DNA of 64,000 nucleotides. It comes from Bacteroidota bacterium. GTDB lineage: Bacteria > Bacteroidota > Bacteroidia > JABEUT01. The stretch lies in NCBI GenBank assembly GCA_013288345.1, contig JABDCA010000013.1, positions 1-64,000 of the forward strand, written 5' to 3'. Every line of letters begins with the position of its first letter. Position 1 is the stretch's first letter. The notes under the pieces were generated by a model. That model was not told where the DNA came from and ran no database searches. It saw only the letters and a list, made by a program, of their open reading frames with translations. Position numbers and translations under genes: made by a program. This document shows positions 59,398 through 64,000 of the stretch, piece by piece.

Positions 59398-60294
59398 ATG
59401 AAACGGTATCTCATTTTTCTTCCTCTCCTTTTTATTTTAGCCTGCAAGCACCATACCGATTCCAAGTACCCCGGCTACACAACAAAAAACGGAAAAGATT
59501 ATTATAAATATACCGACCTGGGTAACAGCCATAAGGAGCCTCGCTATGGCGATGTAATGGAGATAGAGATAAGCTATGCCAAAATGAACGACTCCATATT
59601 TTGGGATTCGCGCGATAATGGTTTCCCCTTTGCAGTTTTTCTTCCTTACGATACACTTAGGTCGGGCGGTACCTACCAACGAATTTTGCTTGGCTGCAAC
59701 GAAGGCGATAGTGTAAATTTTATAGTTCCGGCTGAAGATGTTTTCAGGGGTATATTACATTTATCACTACCCATATTTCTGCACAAAGGCGATATGATGA
59801 AAGTTCATACCCGTATAACCAGTATTATGAATGCAACACAATTTGCTGAAAAACAAAAGATAATAAGAGACTCCCGAAAAGATATGGACATACAGGAACA
59901 GTTAAACTTATTGCAGTATGTAACCGTAAATAATATACCCACAACTGCCAAGCAGGACAATGTTTATTTTGTATCGCTGCACTCCGGAACGGGTATTGAA
60001 GTAAAGAACAAAAGCACTGTAAGTATTGCCTATAAAGGGTATTTTTTGAACGGCCATGTATTTGATTCTGTTTCAGTTAAGTCGCCTTTGCAATTCAGGC
60101 TGGGCGATACGGCACAGGTAATAACAGGACTTGAAATTGGCATAAAAAAGATGCGTGAAGGAGAGAAAGCAAAAATTATTATACCTTCGCAACTCGCCTT
60201 TGGAGATAACGGGTCATCCACAGGAATTGTTCCGCCTTATACTTCTGTTATTTATGAAGTAACTATGCTGAAAGTAACCGACCCGGGAAAATAA
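59398..60294 (+). CDS. FKBP-type peptidylprolyl isomerase lipoprotein, copy 1
   Basis: 298 residues from ATG at 59398 (MKRYLIFLPLLFILAC, lipobox LILAC-like at FILAC). Two FKBP-like domains. The N-terminal one (GDVMEIEISYAKMNDSIFWD, LLGCNEGDSVNFIVPAEDVF) is degenerate. The C-terminal one is canonical: VSIAYKGYFLNGHVFDSV, GLEIGIKKMREGEKAKIIIP, LAFGDNGSSTGIVPPYTSVI. It should assist folding of envelope proteins. First of four tandem FKBP genes on the plus strand. Confidence 0.9.
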   Translation: MKRYLIFLPLLFILACKHHTDSKYPGYTTKNGKDYYKYTDLGNSHKEPRYGDVMEIEISYAKMNDSIFWDSRDNGFPFAVFLPYDTLRSGGTYQRILLGCNEGDSVNFIVPAEDVFRGILHLSLPIFLHKGDMMKVHTRITSIMNATQFAEKQKIIRDSRKDMDIQEQLNLLQYVTVNNIPTTAKQDNVYFVSLHSGTGIEVKNKSTVSIAYKGYFLNGHVFDSVSVKSPLQFRLGDTAQVITGLEIGIKKMREGEKAKIIIPSQLAFGDNGSSTGIVPPYTSVIYEVTMLKVTDPGK

Positions 60295-60307
60295 ATTTAT
60301 CATTCTT

Positions 60308-61240
60308 ATGAAATACAACATGTTCAAATTAGGTTCTTACACTGTAGCTGCTGCATTACTACTTGCAGGCTGTAAAAGTGGTTCAAACGGCAGTTATTCT
60401 ACCGATGAAGCAACCGGTATTCAGTACCGTATTTTAAAACAAACCAATAGCGCTAACAAAGCATCTCTTGGTGGTGTTGCCCGTGTTACCATGATCGGTA
60501 AAACCGAAAAGGATTCTATTATCTATAATTCTGTTAAGCAAGGCGGCGATTCTCTCGGAACATTCAGGATACCGCTGAAAAAATCATTTAACGGCTGTCT
60601 CGAACAAGGCATTGCTATGTTGGCTGAGGGTGATAGCGCTGATTTTAAGATCAATGCTGATTCATTATACCTGTCAACCTTTAAAATGAAGAAGCTTCCT
60701 CCGTTTATTACACATTCGGGTAGCTTCATTACATTTTCTATAAAGCTTGTAAGTTTTGAAACCGAGAAACAAGCTACAGATGAACGTAACCAAATGATGG
60801 CAAAGCGCATGGCTGATATGCAGAAACGTAAAGGCCAGGAGCCTATTGATATTGCAAAATACTTAAGCGACCATAAATATACTGCTAAGCCAAGCCCTGA
60901 TAGTTTGTTCTTTTTAGCTACTGAAGGCAAGAGTGGTAAAGCCATAAAAGATGGTGATTCAGTATATGTAAAATATACACTATACAATCTTAATGGTGAT
61001 ATGCTTGAAACATCTGACCATGGCCCGGGCCGCAACTACTACCCTGTAGTTTACAGCGCCGATATGCACGTAATACGCGGATGGGTTGAAGCGCTTGGCA
61101 TGATGCACGACGGAGAAAAAGCAAAGGTGCTTTTGCCTTCGGCTATAGCTTATGGCCAACAAGGTTCAAGGTCAATTATGCCTTTTACACCACTGGTATT
61201 CGACCTGGAAATACTTAAGGTTACATCACCTAAAAAATAA
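60308..61240 (+). CDS. FKBP-type peptidylprolyl isomerase lipoprotein, copy 2
   Basis: 310 residues. Lipoprotein signal with LLLAGC at about 19-24. N-terminal FKBP-like domain (GGVARVTMIGKTEKDSIIYN, NGCLEQGIAMLAEGDSADFK), linker with the tag IAKYLSDHKYTAKPSPDSLF, and a C-terminal FKBP domain (GDSVYVKYTLYNLNGDMLET, WVEALGMMHDGEKAKVLLPS, AIAYGQQGSRSIMPFTPLVF). Separated from copy 1 by 13 nt; a terminator lies just after its stop. Confidence 0.9.
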   Translation: MKYNMFKLGSYTVAAALLLAGCKSGSNGSYSTDEATGIQYRILKQTNSANKASLGGVARVTMIGKTEKDSIIYNSVKQGGDSLGTFRIPLKKSFNGCLEQGIAMLAEGDSADFKINADSLYLSTFKMKKLPPFITHSGSFITFSIKLVSFETEKQATDERNQMMAKRMADMQKRKGQEPIDIAKYLSDHKYTAKPSPDSLFFLATEGKSGKAIKDGDSVYVKYTLYNLNGDMLETSDHGPGRNYYPVVYSADMHVIRGWVEALGMMHDGEKAKVLLPSAIAYGQQGSRSIMPFTPLVFDLEILKVTSPKK

Positions 61241-61250
61241 TTTATATAAA

Positions 61251-61276
61251 CCCGGCTGATAACAGCCGGGTTTTTT
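61251..61276 (+). terminator. Rho-independent terminator after FKBP copy 2
   Basis: CCCGGCTG and CAGCCGGG form an 8-bp stem with a 4-nt loop and a TTTTTT tail. Confidence 0.85.
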
Positions 61277-61298
61277 ATTTCTATTAATTCCCTTTTAC

Positions 61299-62309
61299 AT
61301 GATTAAAAAACTGAGCCCTGTTATTGCATTACTTGGTTGCATTGCAATTACTGCTGCATCATTTGCACAAACGAAACCGGCTACTAAAGCTCCTGCAACA
61401 AAAACTGCTGCTGCTAAAATGCCTGCCAAACTTGCATTTACCAAGGACCCCGCAACCAAGGTTGAGTATCATTTTTATAAACATGCTTCAAAAGGCAAAA
61501 TGCCTTTAACAGCTAAAATGCCGGTTATGGGAGACTACGTTAGCATATCACTAATATATGCTACAGAGGATGACTCATTGATATTCGACTCACATAAAAA
61601 AGGCGGTGACTCAGCAGGTAATGTAAAATTAAAATTGCTAAAATCATTTGATGGCTGCCTTGAACAAGGTATTACCATGATGGCAATTGGAGACAGCGCT
61701 GCCTTTAGAATAAATACCGATTCGCTTTTCAATAAGTCTTTCCACATGCGTGGTGGCGTACCTCCGCAAATGCGTGGTTACAAAAACCTTGTATTTAAAA
61801 TTAAGCTGGTAAAAATGCAAACCGAGCAAGAAGTAATGGAGGAGCAGAAAAAGGCAATGGATGGTGTAAAACTGAAAGAAAAAGCATCGATAGCAAAATA
61901 TTTTGCCGACAGCAATATACATACTTCGCCTACTGCCGACAGCCTTTTTGTAATCAAACAGGTAGCAACGGCAAACAAGCTTATACAACCGGGCGATTCA
62001 GTATATGTAACCTATGTAGGTAAATTATTCAGCGGCAAAGTATTTGACCAATCAGCAGACCATCCTGGCGCACCCGGGTTTGCAACCGTAAATGGCAGGC
62101 CTGCACTTGCTATGGTTTATAGCCAGAGTATGCCGCTTATACACGCATGGGTAGAGGTACTTGGAATGATGCACGAAGGCGATAAAGTAACTATACTTGC
62201 ACCATCATCAATTGCTTATGGTGCACATGCTATGGGTCCGCTTATCCCTGCATATTCTCCGCTTCTATTCGATATGGAAGTATTGAAAGTGGTACCGGCA
62301 AAACAATAA
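61299..62309 (+). CDS. Secreted FKBP-type peptidylprolyl isomerase, copy 3
   Basis: 336 residues. Cleavable signal peptide ending ASFAQ, then an Ala/Lys/Thr/Pro-rich linker (KPATKAPATKTAAAKMPAK). N-terminal FKBP-like domain (VEYHFYKHASKGKMP, DGCLEQGITMMAIGDSAAFR) and C-terminal FKBP domain (GDSVYVTYVGKLFSGKVFDQ, WVEVLGMMHEGDKVTILAPS, SIAYGAHAMGPLIPAYSPLL). Paralogue of copies 1 and 2 but not lipidated. Confidence 0.9.
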   Translation: MIKKLSPVIALLGCIAITAASFAQTKPATKAPATKTAAAKMPAKLAFTKDPATKVEYHFYKHASKGKMPLTAKMPVMGDYVSISLIYATEDDSLIFDSHKKGGDSAGNVKLKLLKSFDGCLEQGITMMAIGDSAAFRINTDSLFNKSFHMRGGVPPQMRGYKNLVFKIKLVKMQTEQEVMEEQKKAMDGVKLKEKASIAKYFADSNIHTSPTADSLFVIKQVATANKLIQPGDSVYVTYVGKLFSGKVFDQSADHPGAPGFATVNGRPALAMVYSQSMPLIHAWVEVLGMMHEGDKVTILAPSSIAYGAHAMGPLIPAYSPLLFDMEVLKVVPAKQ

Positions 62310-62320
62310 TTAATACTCAC

Positions 62321-62354
62321 CCTAACCTCTCTCTATCAACTAGAAAGGGGTTGG
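62321..62354. repeat. Short imperfect palindrome between FKBP copies 3 and 4
   Basis: CTAACCTCT on the left can pair with AGGGGTTGG on the right (about 9 bp with G-T pairs). No T tract follows, so it is more likely a repeat of the CCCTAACC/GGGGTTGG type than a terminator. The track's TTG start of copy 4 at 62351 falls within it. Confidence 0.5.
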
Positions 62355-62371
62355 AACAAAACAATAACACT

Positions 62372-62785
62372 ATGACACCTACAGGTACACCAGAACAAGC
62401 AGCCATTGCAAAATATATAGCAGAGCATGGTGCAAGTGCAATCCACGTTGAAAACAGCCTTTACATTCTTAAGAACACCCCTGGTAACGGAAAACCCGTA
62501 GCCAACGGAGATGAGGTTGAAGTTAAATACAAAGGCATGTTGCTTGATGGAAAAATATTTGACCAATCGGCCGACCATGGCGGGCCGGGAACCTTTAGTT
62601 TTACTTATAGCCAGGATGTGCCACTTATACAAGGTTGGATAAAAATAATTGGTAAAATGTGCGAGGGTGAAAAAATTACCGTACTTATTCCATCATGGAT
62701 GGCTTATGGCCAGCGTGGCGCCGGAGGACTAATTGGAGGAAACACGCCTTTGATATTTGAGATTGAAGTGGTGAAGGTAGTTTAG
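62372..62785 (+). CDS. Single-domain FKBP-type peptidylprolyl isomerase, copy 4 (no signal peptide)
   Basis: About 137 residues from ATG at 62372 (MTPTGTPEQAAIAKYIAEHG); the track's TTG start adds 7 residues. One FKBP domain: GDEVEVKYKGMLLDGKIFDQ, WIKIIGKMCEGEKITVLIPS, WMAYGQRGAGGLIGGNTPLI. Its opening AIAKYIAEHG..., followed by a short spacer, matches the second half of copies 2 and 3 (IAKYLSDHK, IAKYFADSN). That suggests descent from the C-terminal half of a two-domain FKBP. No signal peptide, so probably cytoplasmic. Confidence 0.9.
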   Translation: MTPTGTPEQAAIAKYIAEHGASAIHVENSLYILKNTPGNGKPVANGDEVEVKYKGMLLDGKIFDQSADHGGPGTFSFTYSQDVPLIQGWIKIIGKMCEGEKITVLIPSWMAYGQRGAGGLIGGNTPLIFEIEVVKVV

Positions 62786-62848
62786 AGCTTCCTTTTTCCA
62801 AACATATTAAACTCTATTCGGGAAAGAAGTGCCTATGGCACAAAAAAA

Positions 62849-62945
62849 GGGTAAGCTACTTACATCGCGCCGCTCAACCGTAATGCCCTTGCTTCCTTCC
62901 GAACCTGGGGGAGTTAAACAGGAGCTGGCCGTATAAGGCTTACCC
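62849..62945 (-). ncRNA. ffs: Signal recognition particle RNA (small bacterial type)
   Basis: On the minus strand the sequence has the universal SRP RNA core AGGTTCGGAAGGAAGCAAGG (the GGAA tetraloop-binding helix 8 region). The ends GGGTAAGC and GCTTACCC pair to close the long stem. It finishes at a run of seven T residues (RNA sense), a terminator-like tract. The length of about 97 nt matches 4.5S-type SRP RNA, lacking the Alu domain. It binds Ffh for co-translational membrane targeting. No ORF lies in the interval. The exact ends are approximate. Confidence 0.9.
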
Positions 62946-62960
62946 GCCGCAAATGTATTA

Positions 62961-63602
62961 TTATTTATTAGTTGCAAGGCCGCTTTGCAGTAATGATGCT
63001 TTAAATTTTTCGGCATAGCGGGCAATAAGCTCGGGTGTAAATTCTTTCTCTTCGCCTATTCTGCTAATTATCTTATAGTTACTGAAAGATAAAATAGCCT
63101 TCTCAGATTGTTCGTTTGGTGAACCACTAATAACAAGTCCAAGTATGGGGATGTTTCTTTGCTTCAGCACTTGTAGAGTTAATAGTGAATGGTTGATACT
63201 GCCGAGGTAATGACGTATAACAACTATGGCTGAAGCCTGCAAGTGCTCTATTAAGTCAATAACCAGTTCTTTTTCATTCAAAGGAACCATTAGCCCACCG
63301 GCACCTTCAATAACAAGAGTGTCAGTAGTTATAGGTAGTTTAATGTCCTTTATATGTATTGTAATCCCCTCGGCGGCGGCGGCAGCATGTGGCGAAGCAG
63401 GCATTTCAAGTTTATATGCTTCTGGGTGAATTACAGATTTTTTATTTGACACGAGGCTCTTTACTAATTCAGAATCTGTTCCATCAGCAAATCCTGCTTG
63501 CACGGGCTTCCAGTAATCAGCGTGCAAAGCTTCAGTTATAACAGCCGAAACAATGGTCTTGCCTACATCGGTACCTATGCCGGTAATAAAAATGTTTTTC
63601 AT
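62961..63602 (-). CDS. bioD: Dethiobiotin synthetase
   Basis: 213 residues. ATP-dependent carboxylation and ring closure of 7,8-diaminopelargonate to dethiobiotin. P-loop GIGTDVGKT at about 7-15, KPVQAGFADGTDS, and VIEGAGGLMVPLNEKELVID. The start overlaps the bioF stop by 4 nt (ATGA), which shows operon organisation with bioF upstream. The SRP RNA follows 15 nt after its stop, on the same strand. Confidence 0.95.
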   Translation of the reverse strand: MKNIFITGIGTDVGKTIVSAVITEALHADYWKPVQAGFADGTDSELVKSLVSNKKSVIHPEAYKLEMPASPHAAAAAEGITIHIKDIKLPITTDTLVIEGAGGLMVPLNEKELVIDLIEHLQASAIVVIRHYLGSINHSLLTLQVLKQRNIPILGLVISGSPNEQSEKAILSFSNYKIISRIGEEKEFTPELIARYAEKFKASLLQSGLATNK

Positions 63603-64000
63603 TTTTTTAGCTCTGCTCCTATTACGTTCAATAATATATCCATTTCGTCAATGGTATTGTAAGCATGCAGGCAAACCCTTATCCGCTCCTTGCCTTTTGC
63701 AACCGTGGGACTCATTATGGGCCTTACATCCATATTGCGATCTTGTATAGCCAATGCCAGCTTCTTCACCTTTTCATTGCCCGGCATAATAAGGCTTTGT
63801 ATAGCACTATCGCTATCAATCCATTTGTGTGCATTATTTATTTTACTCCTGAAAAAGTTCATGCTCTTGAAGTATTTAATATTAGCATTCAGGCTTTTAA
63901 TTTCTTCAGCACTCTTGTCCAATAGCTTATATGCACATTCAATACTTACCAAACTATGCAGGGGTAATGATGTGGTATAAATAAATGAGCGGGCGTAATT
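63599..64000 (-). CDS. bioF: 8-amino-7-oxononanoate synthase (BioF), C-terminal part
   Basis: C-terminal 133 codons; the gene begins beyond the right edge. The open frame continues upstream of the track's TTG at 63952 as ARSFIYTTSLPLHSLVSIE. The C-terminal domain is diagnostic for the alpha-oxoamine synthase family: RPIMSPTVAKGKERIRVCLH and NTIDEMDILLN. It makes 7-keto-8-aminopelargonate from pimeloyl-ACP/CoA and alanine with PLP. The catalytic Lys lies outside the window. Overlaps bioD by 4 nt. Confidence 0.88.
   Translation of the reverse strand, partial: NYARSFIYTTSLPLHSLVSIECAYKLLDKSAEEIKSLNANIKYFKSMNFFRSKINNAHKWIDSDSAIQSLIMPGNEKVKKLALAIQDRNMDVRPIMSPTVAKGKERIRVCLHAYNTIDEMDILLNVIGAELKK

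Overview
The window looks like chromosomal DNA of an aerobic member of the Bacteroidota, probably Chitinophagales/Sphingobacteriales-like. The evidence: an alternative complex III (ActA/ActB), a gliding-motility lipoprotein GldB, a C10 protease with a C-terminal type IX secretion (T9SS) sorting domain, a TonB receptor with a carboxypeptidase-regulatory-like N-domain, many SPII lipoproteins, and -7 boxes of the Bacteroidetes type (TAnnTTTG) upstream of many genes with few obvious Shine-Dalgarno sites. It is ordinary core genome, with short accessory patches and many different palindromic intergenic repeats. No CRISPR array, rRNA, integrase or IS transposase was seen.

Layout. 1-11.7 kb (minus strand): a respiratory block, nuoG-H-I-J-K-L-M-N followed by actA and actB (cut by the window edge). 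A polysaccharide deacetylase and a GxxExxY-family gene boxed by inverted repeats sit between nuoN and actA. nuoA-F are not here; nuoG has its own promoter-like box and a repeat separates it from nuoH. 11.8-13.7 kb: an accessory patch with two small paralogous membrane peptides (one too short for the ORF track), a membrane protein, an orphan antitoxin-like protein and a composite island of four repeat types. 13.7-20.2 kb: an MBL-fold hydrolase, a TonB receptor, an unknown membrane protein and a family 5 substrate-binding lipoprotein. 20.4-22.4 kb: a secreted protein, methylmalonyl-CoA epimerase, a HAD phosphatase and a CAU-anticodon tRNA. 22.4-24.5 kb: a partial copy of that tRNA's 3' half, a His-rich lipoprotein, a MORN-repeat protein and an ExbD-like secreted protein.

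24.5-31.4 kb: a small helical periplasmic protein, a DnaQ-like exonuclease, two TPR-PD40 envelope proteins and a parvulin-type PPIase. 31.5-38.6 kb (plus strand): a close-packed set of a TerB/ABCG fusion transporter, a class III aminotransferase, a two-component system and a TIGR02757 gene carrying an in-frame palindromic repeat. 38.6-42.4 kb (minus): DUF4258 protein, K+-dependent-type membrane pyrophosphatase and a deoxyhypusine synthase-like protein. 42.6-49.2 kb: a Lys/Ala-rich secreted peptide, ABC-F ATPase, MsrB, class D beta-lactamase, acyltransferase, GldB and an O-methyltransferase. 49.2-59.3 kb: an orphan response regulator, a T9SS C10 protease, a peptide-type ABC importer (two permeases plus lipoprotein, no ATPase) and a UvrD/PcrA helicase. 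59.4-64 kb: four tandem FKBP-type PPIases, the SRP RNA (minus strand) and bioD/bioF.

Themes. Respiration and ion energetics (complex I, ACIII, membrane PPase) and envelope biogenesis (three secreted FKBPs, a SurA-like PPIase, GldB, many lipoproteins) dominate. The most unusual features are (i) the tight inverted-repeat/GxxExxY nuclease/inverted-repeat cassette, (ii) a palindromic repeat spliced in frame into a conserved gene, (iii) the tandem pair of small peptides, and (iv) the tRNA 3'-half duplication. All assignments come from reading the sequence and recalled family motifs; no search was run.
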